Assembly (NCBI RefSeq): GCF_000740895.1
Contig: NC_025260.1
Location: 1,902,001-1,966,000 of the forward strand
Length of the DNA stretch: 64,000 nucleotides
Source: Theileria orientalis strain Shintoku
Taxonomy: Eukaryota; Apicomplexa; Aconoidasida; Piroplasmida; Theileriidae
Reading direction: 5' to 3'
Numbering within the stretch: position 1 is the first letter of the stretch; the number at the start of each line of letters is the position of its first letter. Shown here piece by piece: positions 9,055 to 20,518 of this stretch. A program made the translations under genes and the position numbers. The notes beneath the pieces are model-generated. The model had not been told where the DNA came from. It did not search any database and worked only from the letters and a program-made list of their open reading frames with translations.

Positions 9055-12000
9055 TCATCGATTTACCCATCTGTTCACGAAATCGCATAAAATTTCAGCA
9101 AACGACTGCAGAGAGGACTCGTTGCAGTTGTGCTCAGTCACCTTCAATGTCACCTTTACGGAGCCACTGCTTCCTTCATCGCCCCTCGTCACTAGGATCT
9201 CAATATAATAAACCAGCCTATAAGTATTTGTTAACAATTTGTATGTTAACATCTAGTTGGTTTAGTAATAGTTTGTTTGTTTGTTGTACTGACAAAAATG
9301 GCATCATAATTAAAGAATCATAATAATAGTTTACCCTTGTTTGTCTTCCGTGTACATGTAGAACCTCGTCACGTTCTTACTGGTTCCTGACACCTGGTGG
9401 CAACGATTATAACTTGCGCTTACCAGCGTTATGATGTGCAGAGTTGAGAAAATGACCTCGAGGTCGTCGAGACTAAATTCACTTGGATGGGCCGGCATTT
9501 CGCTCGAGTACGCGTTCTCAGTCTCAAACCATATTTTTTGGAACTCCTCGGACATGAGCGTGCTCGGGTTCACGAGGTTGAAGTACTTGATCTCCGTCTC
9601 CAGCTCACTGACAAGCGCCATGTCCTCGTTGCTCATGCTCGTCGACTGGCGTATCAGGGCGTCAGTGGGTAGCTGAACCTCGAGGCTCCTGGGCGAGCAC
9701 TCCTCCACTGCCTTGCGTATGTTCTCCTCTCTGAAAATGTCCGTGGGAACGTTCTTGTGTTCGAACGGGAAGAAATATTTCGCGTTCTTTGAGCTATAGA
9801 ATCCCTGGCAGCTCTCCATCAGATTCACTGTGTTAAAGTGCTCTCTCCAATCTGGATCCGGTGCAAAGTAGTTTTGCTGTCCCTAATTTAATTGTAAATT
9901 TGTTAGTTAATTAGTTGTAAAACCGTTTAATTAACTAACAAGTCATGAAATTAATAACTGAACGTTCGTCTCTATGGTTAACACTCACCAGCAAGAAATC
10001 CTTATCTGGCTTCTGTCTGTAATGATCCCCTTCAAACAGCACCTTCTCCACCTCCTAAACATTCTCTAAATGTTCATCCATGTACCTCTGGTCCCAGCAG
10101 TAGCAGATTATAGTAGTAGTCGGCTGACGACAACAGGTCCGGGTTCTTTGACACGTACAATACCTAAAAATATGTTTATATGAACACACATTTTTTTATT
10201 TGATTATTTAATGATTTGTTTATTTGTTTAATTGTTTATTTGTTTAATTGTTTATTGTTTTATTTGTTTATTTAATGATTTGTTTATTTAATGATTTAAT
10301 TGTTTATTTAATGATTTATTTATTGATTGATTTATTTATCAACTTTTATTAAACGTACGCTTTGAAACAGCCTTGCCATTGCCTCGTGCATTTCTGCCGG
10401 TCTCTTCAGAAACACCTTGATTGATGCCGGCAGCAACTCCAACCTATAAAATCCATGTTACCACAATAAAACACATAAATAAACTCACGTCATCGTGTCC
10501 GTGCGATTCGGGTCATCAATGTAATCCTCTAGTGTGTATGGTGTGTGATCGAGATCACATCCGTAGTCACCTATTGCAATTTTAAATCACACTTAATATA
10601 ACTGTGTTATACTCAATCATAATCTAGTTTAACTGTGTCATATTGAATCATAGGTAATTAAACCTAAGTCTTGGTTGTTTTTGACTAAATTGGTACCTAG
10701 TATTGCTATATGATGTGCCTTTGCCTCCGGGTACGTGATTACTTCCGATGGCTCCTTCACTATCTCCAATAAATCGCTACTGCATTCCGGGTACACTGCG
10801 AACAGCGTCCTAATGACGTATAACACTGATGCGTTCAGGTGTGGCAAATTGAAGTTATAAATGTCCTTTATCTGAAACAGTGTGTGACTCTGACTGGCGA
10901 TCGCCCATGCAACATAACGTCTAATAATTAAGTAACTCGTTGCCTACCTGTTTTATTATGAACGGCAGTTGATCTGGCAGCTTTAGTGCAACAATGCCTA
11001 GAGCTATTATCGACTTGTTTGCGATATCATGATTCGATTCCGACACGTACTCGTTCAACTCTCTTATGATGTTGACGCAGTTTTTCTAAAAATAGTGATT
11101 GATCATTCCACCTGTGACTTCTTACCTCTGTGCATATCGATAGGAGGATGTTTATCTTAACGTGCTTTATGTACATGGGATCGTCGTAGCGGCAGTAGAA
11201 CAGCTCGTAGTACTCCACGAATGGAACTTCGTAGTTTGCAATCGAGTTTTCCTCGTCTTCGAAGCCCGGGTTATCCAACAACAGCTGCTTCACTAAAGAA
11301 TATTATTCCGCCATTTTGTTACCGTTTACGATGAGACACAGTATGTTTGCCAGCAGGACGTATGCAATCTCATTCCTGCTCCTGTTGATCAGCGATATAA
11401 ACGGGTCCTGCAGTCTACGCACGACTTCCAGCTGCAGGAACAGCTCGTTTCTCGTCCACATGAGGAAGCACTTAGCCGTCGCCAGGAACATTGCTGACGA
11501 GTTGTGCTTCAGCTTATCGTCCAGCAGGTTCATCAGGTCGAACATTTCCTCTCGGTCTCCCGGGTTGTACGTCCAGAGCAACTCCAGCACCGAACACTGC
11601 TCCCACTCGTCCATGTTTTTCAGGCTAAAAATTAACCATTAATGGTGCTTGAAGTACCAGTTTGTCAAGTATATTACGGTCCGCGTCGAGAGCGGTATTT
11701 TCCGCTCGTAGTCCGCTATTTCCGACACTGCGCACATCGAGTCCAGCATGACGTGCACGTTCGACGACCTCAGCGCCATCTTCAGGTCCTGCAAAAGGTC
11801 AAACGTGTTCTTCGAATCGTTTCCGTATACTGTGCAGTTTGACTTATATATTCTTATCGACCCTATTATTGCTGTCCTCTTCACTGAGTCTGACGGGTCG
11901 AACATCTTCTTCAGAACTGACACTGTTGCGTACTCGTTCGACAGGTTTGTTCCGAACGAGGACAGGTTCCTCAGCGCCAGCGACCTAATCACTGGGTCCA

Positions 12001-12447
12001 CGCTTTCTATGTCCTTCAGCAGTGTGTTGATCGCCAGCACTGCCAGGTCCGCGTTATTCACGCTATAGTTTGACAAATACAGGTAAATCATCTTCTTCTG
12101 GACTGGGTCGTCTGTTTGCGATACCATGACTACGTCTGTGTACAGCGACGACAGGTCGATTCCCATCGTCATCGTTCCGATGAGTCTCTTCAGTATATCT
12201 CTCCTCTTCATGTTCAGCGCCTTTATGTGGTCAATGCTCGGGTCCACGATCTGCGAGACGATCTTCTCCGTCGTCGACAGAGTGTTTGAATCCAGCAACA
12301 TCTTCCTCAACAGCAGACGCAACTCTCCCACCTCGCCCTAAAGATAAAATTTTAACTGGATTGTCGCACCTTTCTAGTATCTGCGAAGTATGTGGCCTTC
12401 TTCCTCACTGGCGGCACTGGAATTCGATCAGAATTGTAAACAGCCAT
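9055..12447 (-). CDS. AP4B1: Beta-type large adaptin, most like the AP-4 beta subunit
   Basis: A long multi-exon gene from ATG 12445-12447 to TGA 9055-9057. Beta adaptins form the trunk of clathrin-type adaptor complexes; AP-4 acts at the trans-Golgi. After MAVYNSDRIPVPPVRKK comes KGEVGELRLLLRKMLLDSN, then RRDILKRLIGTMTMGIDLSS, DPVQKKMIYLYLSNYS, LAVLAINTLLKDIESVDPVI and RSLALRNLSSFG, the standard start of the HEAT/ARM trunk. Further HEAT-like exons run to about 10.4 kb. The C-terminal exons (YYIEILVTRGDEGSSGSVKV, then SLQSFAEILCDFVNRW) look like the small TBP-like appendage typical of AP-4 beta. I prefer AP-4 to AP-1/2 because of VQKKMIYLY and this short ear, but the subtype is an inference. 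Confidence 0.8.
10170..10355. repeat. AT-rich low-complexity intron of the adaptin gene
   Basis: A run of TTTATTTG, TTTAATTG and TTTAATGATTTG units fills an intron of the beta-adaptin gene. It is simple sequence with no coding potential. Confidence 0.85.
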
Positions 12448-12689
12448 GCTTTAAACTCTTTATGTAAACAAGAATAATAAATTAACATTAAATTTCAGAG
12501 GTGTATGATAAAATTTATATATGATGTTAACAATTGTCTAAATTTACTAATAATATAATACAAATCATTTTTAATTGTAAATTTAAAATATTTATCACCA
12601 TGTGATTTAGAGTGCTACTGTGATTTACAAAATAAAACAATTGTATAATATCGTATAGTTTTTATGCTATTCGTGTAATATAAAAATTT

Positions 12690-12967
12690 ATGGGTTCCTT
12701 TAGACGCAGATTTGGTCACATATCTAGGACCATATTGTTAAATGGAAGCCCAGCCAACAGGGTTGCAAAATGGACTGTAGGTTAGATTAGTGAAAGTGAA
12801 ACTTTAATTTTTCAGCACTGGCGATGACAACGGTGTGGATTTATACCAGCGAGAAGAAGAAGCCCAGAAGACGCGGAATTTTTTTTAGGGATAAGTCTAC
12901 TCCGGAGTTTTTAGACTACGAAATAGAGAGGTGGAATGCCAAATACAAAAAAGATAATGTACAATAG
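12690..12967 (+). CDS. Small single-pass membrane protein, probably mitochondrial, function unknown
   Basis: Two exons joined across a GTTAGATT...TTTTTCAG intron give about 80 residues. The N-terminus is basic and acid-free (MGSFRRRFGHISRTIL), as in a mitochondrial presequence or matrix-side tail. One hydrophobic segment follows (VALAMTTVWIY), then a basic/acidic soluble tail (KKKPRRRGIFFRDKS...). The size and layout resemble accessory subunits of respiratory complexes, but I recognise no family. The donor is GTTAG rather than GTAAG; using the GTAGG six bases upstream breaks the frame. Confidence 0.55.
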
Positions 12968-13469
12968 ATTGTAACATACGTATAAATTGTTTTTATTACA
13001 TGGAATCATGGTAAATTATAAGAAAAATAACTGTCTATACACAAGATAATGATAAGGTGGAGCCAGGTCTATTGCTTTAAAAACGAAAAAACACTTTAAT
13101 GTAATCAATTAGACATATGTGTATGGATAAAATGTTAACATATCTACATAAATAATTTACACATAAGGTAATTTTAACATATTTCACAAGGATGTGTTTG
13201 AGTGGATAAAAAAAATGAAATGGAACATGTACTAATGAAATGGTCATAAAAATTAATGTACAGAGCGTTAAAGAAGACAGAAAATGAATAAAACATGTGT
13301 AAATGAGTAAAAGAGAACATTTACATCATGTCACTTGCACCATACTTAACAAAATGTATTCTGAACATATTTAATGATTATTGCATTTGTAAAAGTGCAA
13401 ATAGTCATTTTATGTCATTTCTAAAATGTTAGTTCTAACATAAGCAATAACTACGCCAAAGTTCTATTT
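12968..13469. other. AT-rich intergenic stretch with no gene recognised
   Basis: About 500 bp of AT-rich sequence between the small membrane-protein gene and RMD5. All six frames are closed at short intervals and I see no GC-rich island that would suggest a structured RNA. It should contain the RMD5 promoter. Confidence 0.6.
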
Positions 13470-16400
13470 ATGGAGAACTGTGTAATTAAAAATTCGAAGA
13501 GGCCGTACCATTCGACAATGGGACCCTTACTAGATGATTTCGACTCGCTTTCAAAAAGGCGAAAAAAATTATTTGATAATATAAATAGCCATATAGATAA
13601 CCTAATACAATTGTTACAGGTTAGCATATAAAATAATAAATGAACGTAGGACACAGAAGATAAATTGAGGAACCACAGCGCGAATCATATAAACGGAACA
13701 CAAGATTTTAAATATAATAGTTTATCTAGCGAATCAAATTTAAATGATAGTCTACAGAAATCAGATAGTTTGAACGGATTGATATTGAAGTACGAGTCGT
13801 CCGACACAGGAAATGAAACGTCTTCCACAGACTTTAATAATGAACCTGCAATGTGCGACTGCACAAAGCAGTCAATAAGAGACCTGGCGTACACAGTGAA
13901 GTCATACGACGTGTACAGAAGCATAAATAAGCTGATTAAGGAGTTTAACCACCACTTCAACGAAATGGGAAAGGCACTGCTGGGAACGAGAGGAAACGAA
14001 AACCAAGAAATGATATCACCAGTTAACCTGGACGAACAGCTGGTGTGCAGAATGATAGGAATACACCTCTTGCACTACGGAATGTTTGAAGTCTACGAGC
14101 AGCTGAAGAGAGAGTCGACGAAGCTCTGGGGAGAAAACCACAAGGGAACAGTGGGAGAGTTGATGGTGCAAGCATATAAGACGCTGCACGACCTGATAGG
14201 AAAAATCAAGTCGTGCAACATAGACCCAGTGCTGGAGTGGACAAAAATGCAAAGCGACTGCTCAAACCTGCACGTGCAGCGATTCAACGAAATAATGATT
14301 AACCTGTACAAAATAAGGTTCCTGAAGGAGTTGTTTGAAGCAGAAGAGGAAAGTAACACGCAAATAATAGACGAAGTAAAGAAGAGCGGGTTGACCTCAC
14401 TCTGGAAAATACATAACGACGAAATAGGGAAGCTGGTGACGCAAGTAATACTGGGAGAAAATCTGCCAAACGACGCAGACTTCGACGAGCTAAAAAATAA
14501 AACAATAAAAATGTTCACGAAGCTATTCTGCGAAACAGGAATACTGATGAAGAAGCCGCCGAACTACGACAGGAAGCCGCTGCTGTCAGAGCAGTCGCAC
14601 CAGAGCTTCGCATTCAACGAGGAGGGAAACGTGATCCACGAAGTCACGGAGGTGACGGAGTCGACAGAGGAGCAGGGGTCGCAAGTGACAGACGTGGTGG
14701 CGTTCTCATGGAGACCGATGCTGACGGACACGAAGAACGTCGGAGGAAGCAACGACAAGCTGAAGTACAAGTCGTGGATACTGGCGCTGCACGGCTCGAA
14801 GATTAAGGCGGCGACCTTCAGGCTCCCGGAGGACAAGGGAGTGAGGCTGAGAGAAGACTGGCTAAACCCAGTCGGGCTTGCAGGAGAGAAGATTAAGCAG
14901 CCGAGAATGGCCTCAAAATACCTTAACTCAAACTCGCTCGAGCACGGAAGAAGACTAAACTTCATAAAAAACAGAGTGGCGCTTAACGCGAACGTCGAGT
15001 CGCCAAGGTCGATATCAAGAGCTCTGCTGATGAAGGCACTGAACAGCCAGGAGCCGATACCGAGGCAAGGCCTGGTGATGAGCGATGGAGGGTACAGCAC
15101 CTTCCCGTACTACCTGGAAAATCAGCTCTGCGACGAGGAAGTGTCGTCATTCGGAAGGTTCGTGGACCCAGAGGACTGGGTGTCGACGAGGAACGAAAGA
15201 GGGACGACAGTGCTGATAGCAACAGGGTCTGAGGAGAGCGAGGAGAACCTGCTGGGCCTGTCGAGCATGGGAAGGCTGATAGACAACTATTCGACCACCG
15301 TGACGCAGACTGAGGAAAACCCGACGAGGAGCACGCCGACGTTCTCGCTGACGGTCTTCGCAGGGCCCTCGATATTCAGGGACTCGCGAGTGTCCTCGCA
15401 GCTGCTGGAGGCGGACATAATATCACAGAGGCTGCTTAACGTGTCGCCGGGCTCGAGGATTCGAATACGGTTCCCGACGAGGACAGAAGAGGCGCTGGAG
15501 AACGCGCCGAGGAGGAGGGAGACGACGATAAGTCCCTACGAGCAGATATCCTCAGAGCCTTCGAGTCAGCCCGAGGAGGAGCACACCACGACGATGGAAA
15601 GGTCGAGCATAACACTGAGGGTAAGTTGCAACACCAATTACGTAGAATAGTTTAGTAACCATCATGTGCTTTAGTTATGTGTGTGAAGTAGTTAGTGTGA
15701 AGTAGTTAGTGTGAAGTAGTTAGTGTGATGTAGTTAGTGTGAAGTAGTTGATATATATATGGTAACTAATCAATGTTAGGACATACTGAGGATGATAATG
15801 AGGGGACTCAGAACAGAAACACAGCCAGCAGTACTGAGATTTAGAGGCTCACACACGCACCATAACTTGGAAGGTAAGTAAACATTATTAAAACAAAAAC
15901 GAGTAGACACAAGAACAGCATCGCAAGATACGGAGTCGCCAAAGGATAAGACAGGAACACACAAGAGACTAGTGAGACCGAAGCAAGAAACGAAGGTAGA
16001 ACCATGTGTAGATAGCGAATACATAAAGGTCCACCTGCCATACGAAAGGTAAAGAAAATAGTATAGAGTTAATAAGAATAGAGTAATGTAAAGTAGATAG
16101 ATAATATAGAATAAAAAGTGGTAGATGTAGTAACATAAGGTAGATAAGAGTACAAATAAAGTAGATATAATGTAAGATCAAGTAGATATTAGCTAAAATA
16201 GTAAAAATATCGAGTGAATTAAGGTAGATAAGAGTACAATTAGTTAAAATGTCAAGTAAAAATATCAAGTAAACACAAAAATCATAAATGTGTACAGCCC
16301 ACTCTCAGTAGTGATATGCGCAGGACACGTGACATTCCCATACCTGTTGGACGTGTTAAAGGTACTCTTTAAGGAAAGATGCGAAGTCTCCTCGAAGGTG

Positions 16401-16726
16401 GGAATGTGGCTCAAGTCGAACCAGCAGCTACCAGTGGAGTCGGACCTAGGACCAGCATTCCACTTCCACAGCTATCTGACATGTGCAGTCTCGAAGGACC
16501 AAACGAGCAGCGAAAACCTACCAATCATGCTCTCGTGCGGGCACGTAATATGTAAAATCTGCCACGATCGACTGAGCGGAAAAAGGAGAAAGAGGCAGTT
16601 CAAATGTCCAATGTGTCCAACAATAGTGGAGCCAAACCAAGTAAGTGAACACAAAAATATAAAAATAAACAGACAATGGAACTGTACCTGGACTGGAATA
16701 CAACACATAACAACTGTGTATGCTAA
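13470..16726 (+). CDS. RMD5: GID/CTLH E3 ligase subunit RMD5 (RMND5-like), with a large insertion
   Basis: Six exons (13470-13619, 13650-15620, 15780-15873, 15907-16048, 16298-16640, 16673-16726) encode about 917 residues. RMD5 pairs with MAEA/Fyv10 as the RING heterodimer of the GID/CTLH ubiquitin ligase. LisH/CTLH-type sequence is near residues 170-290 (VCRMIGIHLLHYGMFEVYEQ, LHDLIGKIKSCNIDPVLEWT). The C-terminus carries the family block QLPVESDLGPAFHFHSYLTC, then a RING-like MLSCGHVICKICHDRL with FKCPMCP, and ends near TMELYL, matching human RMND5A's end. About 500 residues of Ser/Thr/Glu-rich sequence are inserted between the CTLH and RING regions, doubling the usual length of roughly 400. 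Confidence 0.86.
15684..15750. repeat. 14-bp tandem repeat in an RMD5 intron
   Basis: The unit AGTGTGAAGTAGTT recurs about five times inside the 15621-15779 intron, with one GATGTAG variant. The next long intron (16049-16297) is also repetitive, with many GTAGATA/AGTAGAT units. Confidence 0.85.
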
Positions 16727-16840
16727 AATTAATTTTTTTACACTTCACATTATGCACTATAACACTTGCGGTAACCCGGGAATTTTTTAAAAAAACACAT
16801 AAAAAATATATGTACATATAGACAAAATAATTGTCAGTCT

Positions 16841-19800
16841 ATGATGGATAAAAGTCGAAATAGTAATTTCGATAAATCCCGTAGATACAGAAACGGCAGG
16901 GGAAACCACAGCCGGGGAAAAGAGAAACCAACAAACGCCCCGAAACAGCCGAAAAACAATCGCAACTTCTCAGCCGAACTAAGGCAGATAATATTAGATG
17001 TCTTCTACAACTCTAAGCTGCCGCGCGAGTTCGAAGTATCGAAGGAGCAGGCAGTGGAACTTCTGGACTTTAAACCCTCGTACCACTTCAATTGCTACCT
17101 AAACTGCTGTATTTGCTACGAAAACACACTCATCTGCGCAATTGGAACGTGCGATCACATGACGTGCCTACTATGCTCGCTGAAGCTAACATACTTCTAC
17201 AACAATGAGGGAAACAAGGGAATATACGAGTGTCCGTACTGCAAACAGCCGAACGAACACATATACTTCTGCGTTAACCCGTTCTACGTGCACCTGGCAC
17301 TGAACAAGAGCTTCTACTCGAGCAAGGAGACGCCAGCACTGACGAAAGGAGAGCTGGTGGAGTTCATCAAGATACTCACGCACTCAAACGAAAGCACGAA
17401 GGAGACGGAGGAAATACTCGCATCAGCAACAATCAACATAATGCAGCTATATAAAATCTTTCTCAAAAACAGCTCGAAAGTGGCAAACATGTTCACAATT
17501 AACGGGCTTATAACCTCAGTATCGAACCTGAGTGTGTGTGAAAACAGAAGCGGAGCGCAGACAATATTCGAAAAAACAGCGGAGTCAGTCTCGTTCTTCG
17601 ACGAGTTCCTAATCGTGAGTAACACGAACCTGATCTTCGAGTCGGCGAGCATATACTACCTCTACAAGCTGATCACGTCGCCGCTATGCTGGTTCGCAGA
17701 GTGCAAGGAGCGCTGGTACGTGAGCAACGTGACCAAGGAAAACCTGAGCGAGGCAATGAAGACGGTGGCGAAGTTCAAGTTCAGCTCATACAAGTTCCTG
17801 AACAGACACATCAAGAGCTCGCACGCAATGGTCTTCTGCGACATCTGCCTGAGCTACTTCACGAACAAAAAGTTCCTCTGCGAGTTCGTGTTGTACGAGC
17901 TCACGAAGATAGGAGAGCACGTCAAAAACGGAGACCAGGACTGCCACCCGCCGATAAGCGCACACGTGCTGTGTCCGGCGTGTAAGACATACCACTGGGA
18001 CATGGCGACCTTTAAGCAGCACGGCAAGGACGAACACTTCATCTGCGAGCTCTGCGACTGCAACGACGACTCGTACAACGTATTCTCGGACTACGCCTCG
18101 CTCTTCAGCCACTTCAAGACGTACCACTACCCGTGCGAGGAGCCGGAGTGCATGTTCGTGGTATTCGCAGACGAGCTGCAGCTGCAGCTGCACTACCTGT
18201 ACAAGCACCCGGGCGTGACGAACACGAAGTGCAGCAAAAAGCCAGTGCAGGTGACGACGAAGTCAGCAAGAGAGCAGAAGAGCACGAAGTCGACGTCGAT
18301 GTACTCGGCGTTCGAAGACCAGTCGGGCTACGACGCGTTCTGGGACGGCTCAATCAACATAGTGGACCCCGCGGAGAGGAAGGAGGAGGTGTCGGAAATC
18401 GTGGAAAACCCACTGGAGACGCTGAAGGACTCGTCGCTGGGAGGTTACTTCTTCCCGCTGGAGCCGTCGATCATGTCGGCGGAAGAGAACAAGGAGAAGC
18501 TGGAAAAGTTCCTGAACGGGCTTAGAGGAAGTAAAGATCTGCCAGTGGCGTCGGACTACATCAACAACTTCGACGTGACGAGAGCGACGCACGTGTTCAG
18601 CGACCTGGAGGCAATGATGGAGTACTTCAAGAGGCACGACGTGAGAGTCTTCGACGTCTCGGAGTACCTGAACGAAGTGCTGGCGAAGCTGTACGTGTGC
18701 CTGATCACGTCGTTCACGACGCAATACAACCAGGTGGTCTCGAGCTGCACGACGGAGGAGTGCGACGGAAGCGCGCTCTTCAACCTGGTCAAGGGATACC
18801 TGACGAAGTTCCTCTTCCTCTTCTACAACCTGCACATCAATAAGCCGAGGTTCGACGCGGAGAGGTTCTGCATTAAGCTGGACCTGCTTAAGCTGCGAGA
18901 ACAGAACCCGGAGGTTAAGCTGGGCCCGAACACGCTGCTCTTCTTCATCTGCGCGCTCAACTTCGCGAACATCTCGAACAGGATCATAGTGAAGGCGGCG
19001 CTGAACGACCTGATAGGAGACATGAAGCTGCTCTACAAGGACGTGAAGGAGCCGCTGTCGCTCTCAGAGGCGTTCAACCTGACGAGCAAGAAGAACGCGA
19101 ACTCGGCGCTGACGATCAACGGAGACAACGTGTCCTCGACGGCGCTGAACCCGAACACGAACATAGTGGAGCACATCCCGAAGAAAAACAGGAACCAGAA
19201 CATAGTGAAGATACCGCGCAAGGACTACATCGTGTCGCTGAAGGGGAAGAAGGTGGTGAAGGCGAAGCCGGCGACGCCAGTGCTGAAGCCACAGGAGCCG
19301 ACGGCGCGAGTGGAGGAGGCGGCGCCAGTAGAGGCGGACAACCCGACGCCAGTGAACATCCCCTACGGGCACGTGCAGCTGGAGGACGTGGGCGTCGACA
19401 GCGAGACGCTCTTCATGAACCACGTGACCACGGGCAACTTCTACGGACTCATGTACGACATCATCGGAACCATACTCGTGGCGAACCTGAAGAGGTTCAA
19501 GGCGAAGTCGTTCGAGTACTCGCTGCGAGAGACCACGAAGCTGAAGATACTCAACATCGCACTATCGCAAAAACGCTCCTTCACGAACCTCGGCGAGTTC
19601 GTGAGCATGAAGAAGCTCGAGTCGCTGCAGTCGCTCGAGCCCGAGTTCCACAGGCTCGTCAAGGAGTACAGGAACAGCGACCTGCAGACGGTGGCGACAG
19701 TCTGGACGCGCAAGTGCATCAACGTGCTCAGGAACACGCAGGTCGAGCACCTGGAGATCCTGCACTTCTACCTCAAGGGGAACACGGAGACGAGCATCGA

Positions 19801-19984
19801 GCTCTGCAACGACACGGAGTTCCCGAGCCTCTCGAACAACGCGAACGCCGCGGAGCTGAGCACGCCCAGGAACTACGCGGGCGCGGTGGGCCTGCGCGAC
19901 ACGCCCAAGTACCTGAGCGAGCGCGAGTTCCCGACGCTGACGCAGACGGCCAAGTTCAAGAAGAAGCCCAACTACTCAAGGTAA
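16841..19984 (+). CDS. HEL2: ZNF598/Hel2-type E3 ubiquitin ligase of ribosome quality control
   Basis: Single-exon gene of 1047 residues. ZNF598/Hel2 recognises collided ribosomes and ubiquitinates 40S proteins to start quality control. A basic, Asn/Arg-rich N-terminus precedes a RING at about 88-140 (CCICYENTLICAIGTCDHMT, CLLC, then CPYC). Around 375-460 lies the family's C2H2-like array (HVLCPACKTYHWDMATFKQH, FICELCDCNDDS, CEEPECMFVVF). The C-terminus has two EFPSL/EFPTL motifs as in family members. The 5' end is AT-rich and the 3' half very GC-rich, although the gene is one exon. It follows RMD5 in tandem. The reading frame ends TCAAGGTAA, which could also be a splice donor, so a further small exon is not excluded. 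Confidence 0.9.
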   Translation: MMDKSRNSNFDKSRRYRNGRGNHSRGKEKPTNAPKQPKNNRNFSAELRQIILDVFYNSKLPREFEVSKEQAVELLDFKPSYHFNCYLNCCICYENTLICAIGTCDHMTCLLCSLKLTYFYNNEGNKGIYECPYCKQPNEHIYFCVNPFYVHLALNKSFYSSKETPALTKGELVEFIKILTHSNESTKETEEILASATINIMQLYKIFLKNSSKVANMFTINGLITSVSNLSVCENRSGAQTIFEKTAESVSFFDEFLIVSNTNLIFESASIYYLYKLITSPLCWFAECKERWYVSNVTKENLSEAMKTVAKFKFSSYKFLNRHIKSSHAMVFCDICLSYFTNKKFLCEFVLYELTKIGEHVKNGDQDCHPPISAHVLCPACKTYHWDMATFKQHGKDEHFICELCDCNDDSYNVFSDYASLFSHFKTYHYPCEEPECMFVVFADELQLQLHYLYKHPGVTNTKCSKKPVQVTTKSAREQKSTKSTSMYSAFEDQSGYDAFWDGSINIVDPAERKEEVSEIVENPLETLKDSSLGGYFFPLEPSIMSAEENKEKLEKFLNGLRGSKDLPVASDYINNFDVTRATHVFSDLEAMMEYFKRHDVRVFDVSEYLNEVLAKLYVCLITSFTTQYNQVVSSCTTEECDGSALFNLVKGYLTKFLFLFYNLHINKPRFDAERFCIKLDLLKLREQNPEVKLGPNTLLFFICALNFANISNRIIVKAALNDLIGDMKLLYKDVKEPLSLSEAFNLTSKKNANSALTINGDNVSSTALNPNTNIVEHIPKKNRNQNIVKIPRKDYIVSLKGKKVVKAKPATPVLKPQEPTARVEEAAPVEADNPTPVNIPYGHVQLEDVGVDSETLFMNHVTTGNFYGLMYDIIGTILVANLKRFKAKSFEYSLRETTKLKILNIALSQKRSFTNLGEFVSMKKLESLQSLEPEFHRLVKEYRNSDLQTVATVWTRKCINVLRNTQVEHLEILHFYLKGNTETSIELCNDTEFPSLSNNANAAELSTPRNYAGAVGLRDTPKYLSEREFPTLTQTAKFKKKPNYSR

Positions 19985-20518
19985 ATGATACAAATATGAG
20001 GCAGAGCGTCGCGCCCTGGAATTGAGTAAACCGCCCCCCTTGAATCGTCGACTCGTCCACCGAGTCGGCCCGAGAACCGTCACTTCAGCCGCCTTGCACC
20101 GACTAGACGAGCACGAATTGTTAGCACACGTTGGTTAACTAAATGAGTCAGTAATACAACAATCGACTCAGCGAGAAATCAATTCGGCAGCCAGTAGCCC
20201 ACTCATTCAACCGCTGCCACCTCAATTGATCACACACACAATTGAGAAAACAACTGTTGTATACCATATTGTCATTTATGTAGTGTAAAGACCCAGCCTC
20301 CCTTTAAAAACTTAAAGGACAATAATGTATTATAAATATACCTATGCCGGTGAGTGTGTATGTTTATGTGTACTTGTATATGTGTGAATGCGTTTGTGTG
20401 TTATGTTTTTGTGGACTTGTGTATGTGTGTATGTTTATGTGTACTTGTATATGTGTGAATGCGTTTGTTATGTGTAAATGTGTATAAATACGTGAGTGAA
20501 TTTATTTTTGAATGTTAA
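19985..20518. other. Intergenic region between convergent genes, with imperfect GT-rich repeats
   Basis: About 530 bp between the convergent HEL2 and TAH18 genes. Positions 20358-20475 contain two imperfect copies of a block with TATGTTTATGTGTACTTG and TATATGTGTGAATGCG, about 75 bp apart. No coding sequence or RNA gene is recognised. Confidence 0.7.

Noticed and set aside
14564..15100. 178-residue minus-strand open frame inside RMD5
   Set aside because: Ser/Leu/Phe-rich shadow of the RMD5 coding exon.
15621..16300. Possible mobile element or CRISPR-like array in the repetitive RMD5 introns
   Set aside because: The repeats are short direct tandem units without spacers, terminal inverted repeats or coding capacity; they are intronic simple sequence.
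18350..18835. 161-residue Val/Glu/Arg-rich minus-strand open frame in HEL2
   Set aside because: Shadow of the GC-rich ZNF598/Hel2 exon, no recognisable domain.
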